A stretch of DNA of 49,789 nucleotides from a virus, in IMG/VR virus record IMGVR_UViG_3300006922_000037, positions 1 through 49,789 of that record, one strand, 5' to 3'. Below are positions 20,364 through 30,147 of the stretch, in pieces (position 1 is the stretch's first letter; every line of letters begins with the position of its first letter). The translations under genes were made by a program, and so were the position numbers. The notes beneath the pieces are model-generated. The model was not told the origin of the DNA. It ran no database searches and worked only from the letters and a program-made list of their open reading frames with translations.

Positions 20364-20900
20364 ATGAGTGATGTATATACTTTTTATGTTGAGGAAGCTA
20401 ATCAATCATTAAATAACTTAACTCCTGAATTTGTATCTATTCAACATGTTTTAGCTACTGGTTTATCAGAAGAATTGATAGGTAGTGTTGGTTTTACAAC
20501 ACCAGTAATAAACAATTTAGGAGAAGGCTTTTATTCATTTTCTTTTGATATAGAAGCTTACACTCATCAAGTTTATCTTATAAAGATAAGGACTGGTAAT
20601 GTTAGTAGTTCACATATCACCTTACGTATGGAAGGCGTTGACGTTTTAGATGTTAAAACTAAAGAAATTAAAAGTGTAGCAGATCAATTAAAAATAATTG
20701 CAGATAGATTAGATGGTCATGTTCAAAGATTAATTGACATAGAACAAGGTGAATGGCGAATAGAAAACAATCAATTATTGTTTAGTCACCCTAATGATCC
20801 AAATGATATATTGGCTACTTTTAACTTATATGATAATAATGGACAACCAACTTCTAACAATCCTTTTAAAAGAAGCGTTGTTTCATTAAAAACCATATAA
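20364..20900 (+). CDS. Tail adaptor-type protein with W-x-I-x-N-N-Q C-terminal domain (178 aa)
   Basis: The N-terminal half (residues 1-95) is a beta sandwich-like segment. Residues 96-122 form an amphipathic helix (ADQLKIIADRLDGHVQRL), and the C-terminus has GEWRIENNQLLF...ILATFNLYDNNGQPT. That W-x-I-x-N-N-Q strand followed by F-x-L-x-D-x-x-G-x-P is a pattern I recognise from many phage structural proteins near baseplates, where it forms a small beta domain after a trimerising helix. The function is probably adaptor or fibre attachment. GGAG lies about 10 nt before the ATG. Confidence 0.55.
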   Translation: MSDVYTFYVEEANQSLNNLTPEFVSIQHVLATGLSEELIGSVGFTTPVINNLGEGFYSFSFDIEAYTHQVYLIKIRTGNVSSSHITLRMEGVDVLDVKTKEIKSVADQLKIIADRLDGHVQRLIDIEQGEWRIENNQLLFSHPNDPNDILATFNLYDNNGQPTSNNPFKRSVVSLKTI

Positions 20901-20909
20901 GGATAATGT

Positions 20910-23408
20910 ATGTCTATTATATTAAGAAATCTTGGTAGCAAAATTGTTACAAGAGGTTTAGGTGGTACTGATACTGAATCTATTGATAAGTTTTGCGTTA
21001 CTCAAAAAATAGATATACAAAATCATATTTACGAAGAAAAAGAATACTATCCTTTAACTGGTACATTTGCAGAAGCTGGATCTTGGCGTTGGAATGTAAG
21101 CTTTCCACAAGACTTAAATTCTATTAGAAATAGAATTGAAAATACATTAGGTGGATACTCTTACAATTTGCAGGAAGGTACAATAAAAAGTGATTGGAAA
21201 GGTTCTATTGTAGATGGTATAAAACTAAATAGTATCATCGAAATACAATACAAAACAAAAGTAAAAAAATGGTTACCTGTTATAAAAACAGGTAATTACA
21301 GTATTTATAATTATGTTAAAAAACTTTACTCAAATTACTCATCTAGTGAGCTGTATAATCCATCTTTAAATGAAGATGGATTATACGTACAACAAGTTAA
21401 AGAAGATTGCTTAGAACCCTCTTTAACTATGACTATCTTTAAGAGAGATAGAAACTTTATAAACATACCCTTTCGTACTTTTATACAGGTTAACGAAAAA
21501 GGTAATTTTGATGATTATGAATATTTTATATCTCGTGAAACAGATGATGAATTATTTATATATAGTAGCAATGACTTTAGTTTTAAAGTTGGTGTTGAAT
21601 CAACAGATTTAGAATCAATTGAATGTTTTAATGAATATTTGGGTATAGGTAAATATTCAAGATCAATTGCTTATCTAGAGTATTTTCCATGTAAAAATTT
21701 AAAATTACAAACTATCTACCCTGATGGTAGCTTGATTGAATGGACTGAAGTAGATAACTTTTATAACAGTAGAGATGGTGATACTCATTATATTCTAGAA
21801 AGTCATACTGGTAAGATTATCTTTAACAATTACGAAGAAGAAAGTAATGTATGTTATGTAGATAGAGTAGATAATAGGAAATTATTTACTCTAAATAAAA
21901 TAGATAATTATCCAGAACAAGGTGTTTTACTAATTGGCGGTACTGTTGAAGTTGAATATTATAGTAAAGGTAAATATGTTTTCTATTTAAAAGAAAACAT
22001 ATCAGCTGCAATTAATCATAAATCTAAAATAGCTTTGATTTCTCGTCCTAGAAACTTAAAAGAAGGCGAACAGATTTATGTGAATTACACAGTTACACCT
22101 AGAATAGATTATGAAGTATACGAAAAAGATTTAACTTATTATAATATAAATTTAAAACCATATACTAAAGAAGAAAGTAATGGCGTACTTCAAATATCTC
22201 CTATAGAAAAACATGTAAGCAAATTGCAATTATCAACAGACCTAAGTCAAATAGCTGGTAATGTATATGGTCCATTATATATGCAAGGTAATGCTGCACT
22301 ATTATTTGCTAGAGCTTTAAACAATATTAATTCACCAGTAGAAGATATAAAAGTAACTTTTACAGCTAAAGAAGGTTTGTTTGAAAGTGAAGCTTTACAA
22401 ATTACTAAAATAACAAACTTAGAAGGCGTCGCTCAAACAAGTTATAGTTACCCTTACGAACATAATGGTTTATCTCAATTTACACATGTAGATTATATTC
22501 GTAATAACTCTTACTTTGATTTACAAGATATTCCAGTTGGATTAACAGTAAATGATATAAGTGTTTTTCAAGTTTTAAAAACAGATCCATATTATGGAAG
22601 TTATGGATTGTTTTTAAATGTTACTAGTCAAGAAATAGAAAATGAGTTTCTCGTATTGACAGTAGATAAAAACATTGAAGATCCTTACGAGTATTATGCT
22701 TATGATGTAAATCAAGAAAGCTCAGCAGCACAAATACTAGAAAACATTTGTGCTGGACAAGATAGAACTATAAGGAATTATGGTTTTGCTACAGTATTTA
22801 CTTTAAACAACTTAAGATCTTTTGATGATTCAGGTAAAGTTATTATTTATAAAATAGTAAATAATAAAGTGTATTTATTTTTAACTGGTGCACTTAAATC
22901 ATTTTTAGATTTAAATGGAAGCTTACCATTAAGTGTAAGTGGTATTACTGTATTTAAACGTAATGAAATAAAATGGAATCCTAATGATTATCGTAATAAT
23001 GAACAAGGTGCATTAGAAAGAATCATTTATAAATATAATGACACTATTGAAAACCCTGAATACCAAAAACTATTACCTTCAAGAATAATCGGTAACAGAA
23101 TATATTTTGATGATATTCTGTTACCTAAAGGTTCTGAAATTGACTCTAATAATCTAATTGCTGGGTATAAAGTTTTTTATCCTAAGCTAATCAAGTTAAG
23201 GGCATTCTGTACAGACCCTGCAACAGGTAGAACTATTTTTAGTAATTTCATTAATATAAAAGTAGATTTTCCTGAATACTTAAAATCAACTAATGGATTT
23301 AGAATAAAAGATAATGTCACTGAAGAGTCTGCTGGTTTAGGTGGTGCAAACTTTATTACTATTAATCCAAACAATGTTTATCAAATCAACTTTATGGTAG
23401 AGAATTAA
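20910..23408 (+). CDS. Large beta-rich tail / fibre protein with Ig-like domain (832 aa)
   Basis: Strongly beta in character, with many alternating Tyr/Ile/Val strands and no membrane segment. Residues about 430-523 resemble a bacterial Ig-like (Big_1-type) domain: a GNAALLFARALN strand, PVEDIKVTFTA, then an LEGVAQTSYSYP turn. Such domains are common in phage tail fibres and are thought to bind surface glycans weakly. The ATG has AGGA 8 nt upstream, and the gene ends 1 nt before the next start. The gene contains three long inverted repeats (21353, 21974 and 23091). I infer a baseplate-peripheral or fibre role. Confidence 0.6.
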   Translation: MSIILRNLGSKIVTRGLGGTDTESIDKFCVTQKIDIQNHIYEEKEYYPLTGTFAEAGSWRWNVSFPQDLNSIRNRIENTLGGYSYNLQEGTIKSDWKGSIVDGIKLNSIIEIQYKTKVKKWLPVIKTGNYSIYNYVKKLYSNYSSSELYNPSLNEDGLYVQQVKEDCLEPSLTMTIFKRDRNFINIPFRTFIQVNEKGNFDDYEYFISRETDDELFIYSSNDFSFKVGVESTDLESIECFNEYLGIGKYSRSIAYLEYFPCKNLKLQTIYPDGSLIEWTEVDNFYNSRDGDTHYILESHTGKIIFNNYEEESNVCYVDRVDNRKLFTLNKIDNYPEQGVLLIGGTVEVEYYSKGKYVFYLKENISAAINHKSKIALISRPRNLKEGEQIYVNYTVTPRIDYEVYEKDLTYYNINLKPYTKEESNGVLQISPIEKHVSKLQLSTDLSQIAGNVYGPLYMQGNAALLFARALNNINSPVEDIKVTFTAKEGLFESEALQITKITNLEGVAQTSYSYPYEHNGLSQFTHVDYIRNNSYFDLQDIPVGLTVNDISVFQVLKTDPYYGSYGLFLNVTSQEIENEFLVLTVDKNIEDPYEYYAYDVNQESSAAQILENICAGQDRTIRNYGFATVFTLNNLRSFDDSGKVIIYKIVNNKVYLFLTGALKSFLDLNGSLPLSVSGITVFKRNEIKWNPNDYRNNEQGALERIIYKYNDTIENPEYQKLLPSRIIGNRIYFDDILLPKGSEIDSNNLIAGYKVFYPKLIKLRAFCTDPATGRTIFSNFINIKVDFPEYLKSTNGFRIKDNVTEESAGLGGANFITINPNNVYQINFMVEN
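21353..21386. repeat. 14-bp perfect inverted repeat in coding sequence
   Basis: GTATAATCCATCTT (21353-21366) pairs with AAGATGGATTATAC (21373-21386) around TAAATG. A T-G wobble (21352/21387) could extend the stem in sense RNA. It lies in the 832-aa gene. Confidence 0.85.
23091..23125. repeat. 13-bp perfect inverted repeat in coding sequence
   Basis: GGTAACAGAATAT (23091-23103) pairs with ATATTCTGTTACC (23113-23125) around a 9-nt loop. It lies in the 832-aa gene. Confidence 0.8.
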
Positions 23409-23409
23409 A

Positions 23410-26400
23410 ATGGCTGATATATTAAAATCTTTTACTTCAAATTTAATTAGATTTGCAGCAGGTGAAAGACCATCTGCTGATAAATTCAATGCAATGGTTT
23501 CTTACTTTAGTAGAGGTATGGAAGATATATCGAGAGCTATTGGAGATGTATACGATGTAAGACCAGAAGGTGTATTGCATTCCGCTAAATGGAATGCAAC
23601 AAATGGTCAACGTAGAAACTTAGATATACTTAATTTAGCTAGGATTATAGGTCCTGCATCTAATTTAAATGCAAAAATGCTAGATCATTCAGATAGTGGC
23701 AAATCAGTTAGTGAAACTATAGTTTTAGGTACTAAAGAACATGAATTAAACTATGAATTAAATAATAACAATTTATTCACTTTGAACCCATCTAGTCTAA
23801 TTGAAGTTAATTCAAATTCTTTTAGCAACGAAAATCAGTATTACTATAATAGAGAAAACAATAGTATCGTATTTGCTAAACCTACTAATGAAGAGATAAG
23901 ATTAAGTTATTTTACGAACCCTAATGAATACTTTGGAGGAATTAACTACTCTGAAGCAGGATTTAATGTAATACCAGATCCAAATATTTTTATATCTACA
24001 AATGCAAATACAGATGATGCTAAATTAAAGATAGAACCAGTCACAGGTGAAGACAATAGTTATACTATACAATTACCTAAAGTTTTTGCACAACAAAGCG
24101 GTTTAGCAAATGAAGATGGTTTCAAAGATGTAGATCTTTTAAACACTGAAGAATATAACTATCAATCACAAATTAAATTACCTGAATGGATGGCAGAAAG
24201 TCTTTCTGTTGGAGACGCTATACCTTTAAACAGTCTTTACTTGAAGGATTTAACTTTAGGTGAAGGTTATCTTACAGCAGATTATTTTTATGTAAGTGAA
24301 ACAACAATTGAAATTAAAAATGCTTCTTTATGTATTGGAGAAGGACATAACTTTGTTTTAGTTACAGTTGCTACTGATATAACTACTAGCATTGATGATT
24401 TGCGATTAAAATGGTTCCGTCACACACATGACGGAACATTTGGCGAAGAACGTATAAACATTAAAAATCTTGCAGGCATTTTTGTAAAAGAACATGTAAG
24501 ATTCTTATTGCCTGATATTTCGTTTTCTAAGTCCTCAGTAGAAGACAATCATTTACCTATGTATTTGCATAGAATCGGTTATATGACTGATGAAACCGTA
24601 AATAACGGCAACAATAGTATGCTTGGTACATTGTTAATGAGTCGTTCAGAGTTTGACTATCAAAATGCTGCAAATCAACCTGTTCAATCAAAAGATGGAT
24701 TGAGTCATAGTATTTCATTTGGTGGTATCGGAAATGATGGAGCACATATAAAAAGAGATTTAGATTCTAATCTTTTTATTGAAGGTCAAGAAAATCCTAA
24801 AACAGGTTCAAATATTGCACCTAATGTACAAATAAGCTCATATAACAATATTGATTCAATAGCTGCTGATAGTATAGTAAATACTGCACCTAATGTTTTT
24901 GAAAAAGCAAATTATATTTATGACGATTATGAACAAAACAAAAAGATCCGTTACGAAAACGGATCTCAAGAATTGTTTACAAATCAAGAATACTACTATC
25001 AAACTAGAGAGTCTATTGATAATACTATTGGCAGTAATACAGTTAACGATGAAGAACATGCACTAGATTATTCAACTACATTTGAAACAACAAGTTTATT
25101 TAATACAAAAGCAGATTTAACAATTTGGAAAGATCATTCAGACATTCAAATACGTAAGGATATTGAAAATACATATACTTTGCAACCAAGAATGTTATCT
25201 GACACTCCTGATTATTATAGACCTAACTTAAATAAAATAAATCAGGAATCAGGCCAGTTTGAATGGCTTGTATATGCAGGTGAAGTATATAAAAACGGTG
25301 ATGAATCTAATAAAATTGGTTGCCCTGCTATTGGTTATAAAAACTTAAATATTAAAGAATATATATTACCTATAGAAGATGATAACTTTATATTAGAGTA
25401 TAAAGATGAAATAGAATTAGATAGTAGTAATAATTTTAATTTACCTTGGTTAAATAATGACGGTAATGAAATTACAGCAAATGAAAATCATGAACATGTA
25501 ATATCATTTGGAGAGCTTCAACAACTTGCTCCTAGTAGTACAAATTTTAGTGAATTTGTATTAACAACACAAACAATATTAAGAGAAAGTACACAAGGAA
25601 GTACGCAAAATGTAGGAGAGTATAATTTTCTTGATAATGATTTAAGAATTTTTAAATATAAATCAAATGAAAAACGAACATTTAACTATTTAGATATAAC
25701 AAGTCTCATAAATAACAACTTAAAAACAACTCCATATATTGCAGAAGCTATAGATAGAATTCAATTGCAAACCGTTAGAAACGTTAGTCAAAATTCTACA
25801 GATCAATACAAACTTCAACCTTATGGAGAAGTTGTTATATTTGAAAGAATAAATAGTATTGACTGGAACCAAGATACATATCAAGCTCACGATTACTGGA
25901 AATTTAGAAATGGTATTTTTACTCATGGTTATTTTTCTTTTGAAAATGAAGAAAATGATAGTAACAATACACCTGAAAACATAACTACTCACAGAAAATA
26001 TCCAAAAGCTTTAATTAATGAAAATTTTGCAATTTATGTAAAAAATACATCTACAAATAAAATTTATTGGTTAAAACCGTATTTTATAACTTATGATGAT
26101 TTTCATATGTCATATGAACCATTTAATAATGGAACCTCTTACAAGGAAGCACCTTTTGATTTTGGAGAAAACACAGATCCATACTGGACTAAACAAAATT
26201 ATGATTATACAATATTAGGAAATACTATTAGATTTCACATAAGACCTAATATTATAGGTGAAAATTTTAATAGTTTTATCACAAATAAAGATGATTACAC
26301 TTTTATTTTAGTTCATTCATTTGAGAATGAACAAAATACACATCAAATGCATGATAATTATACGTACATAGAAAGTAATTCTTCATTCTCTGAAGACAAT

Positions 26401-27648
26401 GATTCTAGTTGGTATACAATACAACAATCAAATAATTCGTTGTATAATGGTGATGATACTGATTTTAATTATAATAAACAAAATATTGTAAGATATACGG
26501 ATTTTGCAGGACATATAAAAAATGCACAATATAGCGGAATACCTGATAATGCAAACAATTATTGGTCTTTTATTAGTGATAGAAATTATTTAGTAGATTT
26601 AAAAAGCTATAGCGATTTAGAAGATTATAGTTTGTCTGATACATATGGCTATTACCCTATTAATAGGTATTTATATTCCTTGCCATATGGTAAGGAGTGT
26701 ATTCACCGTATACACAACAGTGATTCAAATCCTATAAAAACTAGAATCAATAGGTGGAAAGATTATGGTGAAAATAGTCAATATATAACTATTTTAAGAA
26801 AAGAACCTGATCAAGCTGAACGTACAGATAATGAAGTTACAAGAAGATTTAAAATTAAAAGTTTAAATGATGGTAAATACAACAAAGAAGTGATTAAGTT
26901 TAACTTAATTAATTTTCATTTTAGAAAAACAATTAAAGATGAAGAAAGTGATATAAAGAAAACAGATAGTAATGATTCACATATTGAATGGTTGAATATA
27001 CCTAATTTTGTTATCAGTTATACAAATGTAAATGAATTTAAAAAACGTTCTGAAAATGATTTTTATTTTAATGGATATTATATAGATACTGAAAACGATA
27101 ATGCATATTTAAATACCAATGGAAATTTTACTAAACCAATCTTTGTTAAGATCAATGATCAATATTTAGGAAAACAATATAAAAAAGATGTTAATCTTTC
27201 TGTCTACTTAAAAAAATATATAGTTAGAAACATTTTAAGTTTATTCTCTTATCCTAAATTTGATTATAGTATTTCTTATCCAAGATTATTTAGTAATGAA
27301 AATATATTAAGTTCCTTTTCAAATTTTAAAAAATCTATTTTTTCAAATGCTTTTTATCATATAGATCATAAAAGGAAAAATATAATAAATACTTCTTTTA
27401 AAAATAAATGGAGATTGCATCTATATAGCGGTACTGGAAATCATTGGTTGGATGGAAATAATAGTGGTGTTACAGCCTTAGTAGATGACATGGATTGGGT
27501 TTTTGAAATGAGCGAAACTTTAAATTATGTATTTGGATTAAATTTTATTTTAGAAGTAAAAGAAGTAACAAATTCAGACAGTATTAAATTGAATATTACA
27601 TTTGATATAACAAATTTAAATGTAAATAAAATTAAAACTGGGACATAA
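23410..27648 (+). CDS. Giant tail-fibre / receptor-binding candidate (1412 aa)
   Basis: The N-terminus (residues about 15-51: FAAGERPSADKFNAMVSYFSRGMEDISRAIGD) is a helical segment of a kind seen at the base of large fibre-like proteins in big phages, and is probably the virion attachment part. Residues 331-349 contain RHTHDGTFGEERI, a His-rich turn often found in trimeric fibre domains. The remainder is Asn-, Tyr- and Asp-rich beta sequence, unlike an enzyme. No chaperone domain or catalytic motif is visible. As the second-largest fibre-region gene and the one with the most polar, repetitive composition, it is a plausible host-range determinant; this is inferred from position and composition. 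Confidence 0.55.
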   Translation: MADILKSFTSNLIRFAAGERPSADKFNAMVSYFSRGMEDISRAIGDVYDVRPEGVLHSAKWNATNGQRRNLDILNLARIIGPASNLNAKMLDHSDSGKSVSETIVLGTKEHELNYELNNNNLFTLNPSSLIEVNSNSFSNENQYYYNRENNSIVFAKPTNEEIRLSYFTNPNEYFGGINYSEAGFNVIPDPNIFISTNANTDDAKLKIEPVTGEDNSYTIQLPKVFAQQSGLANEDGFKDVDLLNTEEYNYQSQIKLPEWMAESLSVGDAIPLNSLYLKDLTLGEGYLTADYFYVSETTIEIKNASLCIGEGHNFVLVTVATDITTSIDDLRLKWFRHTHDGTFGEERINIKNLAGIFVKEHVRFLLPDISFSKSSVEDNHLPMYLHRIGYMTDETVNNGNNSMLGTLLMSRSEFDYQNAANQPVQSKDGLSHSISFGGIGNDGAHIKRDLDSNLFIEGQENPKTGSNIAPNVQISSYNNIDSIAADSIVNTAPNVFEKANYIYDDYEQNKKIRYENGSQELFTNQEYYYQTRESIDNTIGSNTVNDEEHALDYSTTFETTSLFNTKADLTIWKDHSDIQIRKDIENTYTLQPRMLSDTPDYYRPNLNKINQESGQFEWLVYAGEVYKNGDESNKIGCPAIGYKNLNIKEYILPIEDDNFILEYKDEIELDSSNNFNLPWLNNDGNEITANENHEHVISFGELQQLAPSSTNFSEFVLTTQTILRESTQGSTQNVGEYNFLDNDLRIFKYKSNEKRTFNYLDITSLINNNLKTTPYIAEAIDRIQLQTVRNVSQNSTDQYKLQPYGEVVIFERINSIDWNQDTYQAHDYWKFRNGIFTHGYFSFENEENDSNNTPENITTHRKYPKALINENFAIYVKNTSTNKIYWLKPYFITYDDFHMSYEPFNNGTSYKEAPFDFGENTDPYWTKQNYDYTILGNTIRFHIRPNIIGENFNSFITNKDDYTFILVHSFENEQNTHQMHDNYTYIESNSSFSEDNDSSWYTIQQSNNSLYNGDDTDFNYNKQNIVRYTDFAGHIKNAQYSGIPDNANNYWSFISDRNYLVDLKSYSDLEDYSLSDTYGYYPINRYLYSLPYGKECIHRIHNSDSNPIKTRINRWKDYGENSQYITILRKEPDQAERTDNEVTRRFKIKSLNDGKYNKEVIKFNLINFHFRKTIKDEESDIKKTDSNDSHIEWLNIPNFVISYTNVNEFKKRSENDFYFNGYYIDTENDNAYLNTNGNFTKPIFVKINDQYLGKQYKKDVNLSVYLKKYIVRNILSLFSYPKFDYSISYPRLFSNENILSSFSNFKKSIFSNAFYHIDHKRKNIINTSFKNKWRLHLYSGTGNHWLDGNNSGVTALVDDMDWVFEMSETLNYVFGLNFILEVKEVTNSDSIKLNITFDITNLNVNKIKTGT

Positions 27649-27658
27649 GGCACTATAA

Positions 27659-29635
27659 ATGTTAACTTTAGAAGTATTAAATTACAAAGGAAAAGAAGAA
27701 AAAACAATTGCCTTAGAAGCAATTGTTTCTCAACCTGTAGATTCAATCGTATATTCTAAATATATTAATGATAAAAATGTAGAATTAGAGTATATCGAGT
27801 CTGATGAAGTTAACAGTGAAGATCATTTAAATATCAACCAATTGCATTGGAAGATAACTAGTAATAATGAAAACTATTTTGAGAACTATGATTTTTCATT
27901 TAAAACTAAATCGTTTTCATTGTTTTTTAGAGACGTTCTAATAAGTGATAAAACATATCTAAATAAAGAAGGTATTGCTAAACCGCTTTTTTATAAACAT
28001 AAACGTAAAATACAAGAAGCTAACATCTACTATGTATCTTTAGGAGATACAGTAGATGTTGAATATGGTTACAAAATTCAAGGTAATTACTTATATACTA
28101 ATTACATAAATTCTTATAATAAAAGAACTGGCGATTATAAAATCTACTATGTATCAGGAATAGATACAGATGGCAATTCCTTTAATGAATTGCTTAATGT
28201 AGAGCCTTGTTTTAAGAGAGCTTCTTGGGAAGACATTGACATTGATACTGGTTTATTAGAAGGTGATGTATATACAGTTAGTCAATCTGGTAATCATTTT
28301 ATATATGAAGTAAATAAAGATGCAGATGCATGCTCTAAAGATAAGCTATATGTAAAAGGTTTAGATACTAATATAATACAGTTATTAGGACCTGAAGCTT
28401 TCTCTATTAAGAATGTATGGACTCCCAGGATTACAAATGGATATTGCTTTGATAACTCAACATACAAGATACCTGAGTATGAAAGACAAGCATTCAATCC
28501 TATATACGGCTTAATACGATTAGATTATAAAGATTGTTTTAGAGTTAGCAGCAGCCTTATTAAGTTGCCTGTAAACAAAATAAAGATTGATCCAAATGAA
28601 AACATCGAAATGAATGTTTTTATTTATAATGAAGAGCAAAACATAATAAAAGCATTGACTACAGATCTAAGATTAATAGGTACTCGTTTTTCTACATCTG
28701 ATGTTTTGTTTGAAGAAGGTATATTATCTTGGGATGAACATAATGGCATTGTAGAATTATCTACTGCAATTGACATCACACATATTGTAGAAGCATCTTT
28801 TTATTATAATACTGATACTTACATATACAATTATGTAAACTTGAATCCTTTCCAAAATGAAAAGATAATACATAATAAATATTACTTTTACTTAAAACCT
28901 TTTGTAGGTAAACATTTAAGTAGACATGTACATCATTTCTTACTAGATGAAGAAGATAGAATACTTGAATCATCTGAATTTCCAATCAATAAAGATGATT
29001 CTTTGATTGGTAAGTATTTAAGTAATTTTAAAGCAGATTATGTAATTGATCAAAATTATATGGAGTTAGGTGAAATTACATATGACGATATATCTTATGT
29101 AGATGAGATATTACATTTTGATGTATCAAAAAAGCATCCATTAAAAGAAAGCAATTATGAAGATATAATCAATAGGCAGTTTAAAATATTACAATCTGAA
29201 TATGGTTATGGAGCAGAAGGTCAAGTATATCAAAATAATGATATCTTATATATAGAAGCTCCGGCTTCTTTATTAAGTAAAAATGGCGGCACTTATTCTG
29301 AAGCTCAATTAGATCGTTTATTTAGACGTAAATTACCAGCACATATAGATATTATTATCGAATATACTTTTCCTAAGAGTAAACTACAAATAGATAGTTT
29401 ATCCGCAAATAAAGTATCCATTACATTCACATGGGAAGGCCCTGGTACATATATATTAGAACGAAGTAAAACTCCTATTGATAATCCAATAGAAATATAT
29501 AGAGTAGAACAATTAGAATATGTTGATTCTATAATATACGAAGATAACGATGTAGATACTGACGGTACTTATTATTATACAGTTAGAATAGATTCTCATC
29601 CTAAAAGCAATGTAACTGGAGTAAAAGTACTATGA
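27659..29635 (+). CDS. Beta-rich tail protein with C-terminal FN3-like domain (658 aa)
   Basis: The ATG has AAGG about 8 nt upstream. The body is beta-rich. The last 85 residues (about 574-658) look like a fibronectin type III fold: SANKVSITFTWEG, then YILERSKTP, and a DGTYYYTVRI strand near the end, which is the usual order of B, C and F strands. FN3 domains are frequent in tail proteins and often bind carbohydrate or act as spacers. The gene holds a 16-bp bulged inverted repeat at 28022-28060. The stop overlaps the next start (ATGA), suggesting a fixed ratio of the two products. Confidence 0.55.
   Translation: MLTLEVLNYKGKEEKTIALEAIVSQPVDSIVYSKYINDKNVELEYIESDEVNSEDHLNINQLHWKITSNNENYFENYDFSFKTKSFSLFFRDVLISDKTYLNKEGIAKPLFYKHKRKIQEANIYYVSLGDTVDVEYGYKIQGNYLYTNYINSYNKRTGDYKIYYVSGIDTDGNSFNELLNVEPCFKRASWEDIDIDTGLLEGDVYTVSQSGNHFIYEVNKDADACSKDKLYVKGLDTNIIQLLGPEAFSIKNVWTPRITNGYCFDNSTYKIPEYERQAFNPIYGLIRLDYKDCFRVSSSLIKLPVNKIKIDPNENIEMNVFIYNEEQNIIKALTTDLRLIGTRFSTSDVLFEEGILSWDEHNGIVELSTAIDITHIVEASFYYNTDTYIYNYVNLNPFQNEKIIHNKYYFYLKPFVGKHLSRHVHHFLLDEEDRILESSEFPINKDDSLIGKYLSNFKADYVIDQNYMELGEITYDDISYVDEILHFDVSKKHPLKESNYEDIINRQFKILQSEYGYGAEGQVYQNNDILYIEAPASLLSKNGGTYSEAQLDRLFRRKLPAHIDIIIEYTFPKSKLQIDSLSANKVSITFTWEGPGTYILERSKTPIDNPIEIYRVEQLEYVDSIIYEDNDVDTDGTYYYTVRIDSHPKSNVTGVKVL
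28022..28060. repeat. 16-bp inverted repeat with a 2-nt bulge, in coding sequence
   Basis: AACATCTACT (28022-28031) and GTATCT (28034-28039) pair with AGATAC (28045-28050) and AGTAGATGTT (28051-28060). The dinucleotide AT (28032-28033) bulges out. The loop is TTAGG. Confidence 0.75.
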
Positions 29636-30147
29636 TAGGTAACTCTAATAAAACATTTTATTTTACTAATGAGAATGGAGAACTCTTAAAGAGTTCTGAT
29701 CGTCAAAAACTTATAGGTGATTTAAATAATGGTATAGAAATTACAATCAATATAAATATAGTTGATTTCAATTTACCAACAATAACCCCTGTAATGTATT
29801 TGCAGCCATCTACCAATCATGGTGAAGTAGATTATCCTGGATTACAATCATCTTATTCTGATTATCAAGATCTTTTATTATGGGGATCAAATACAGATAG
29901 TCCATCAGGTTTATATATTAAAGCTCCTGCTCTTAATGAAGATGAAAATTTTCCTATAGAAAATAGAGAAAAAGTTTATTTTAGTTATACTAGAGGTTCT
30001 AAATTAGGGAATGGTATTGAGTTGTTAAATATAAAGAATATATCAATTCCAGGTGTATATAGTTATAGAATTGGTTTTACTAATAATTCTTTATCTGAAA
30101 CAAGACGCTTTTATATTGGGTTACAAATAGAAGATAGAGGTTTCTAA
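29632..30147 (+). CDS. Small beta-rich tail protein (171 aa)
   Basis: A single beta-rich domain starting MIGNSNKTFYFTNENGEL and ending with strands GVYSYRIGFTNN and RRFYIGLQIEDRG, the look of a jelly-roll or Ig-like fibre accessory. There is no signal peptide or membrane segment. It is coupled at both ends: its ATG overlaps the previous TGA, and its stop overlaps the next ATG (TAATG). It may be an adaptor between the proteins encoded on either side. I do not recognise the family. Confidence 0.5.
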   Translation: MIGNSNKTFYFTNENGELLKSSDRQKLIGDLNNGIEITININIVDFNLPTITPVMYLQPSTNHGEVDYPGLQSSYSDYQDLLLWGSNTDSPSGLYIKAPALNEDENFPIENREKVYFSYTRGSKLGNGIELLNIKNISIPGVYSYRIGFTNNSLSETRRFYIGLQIEDRGF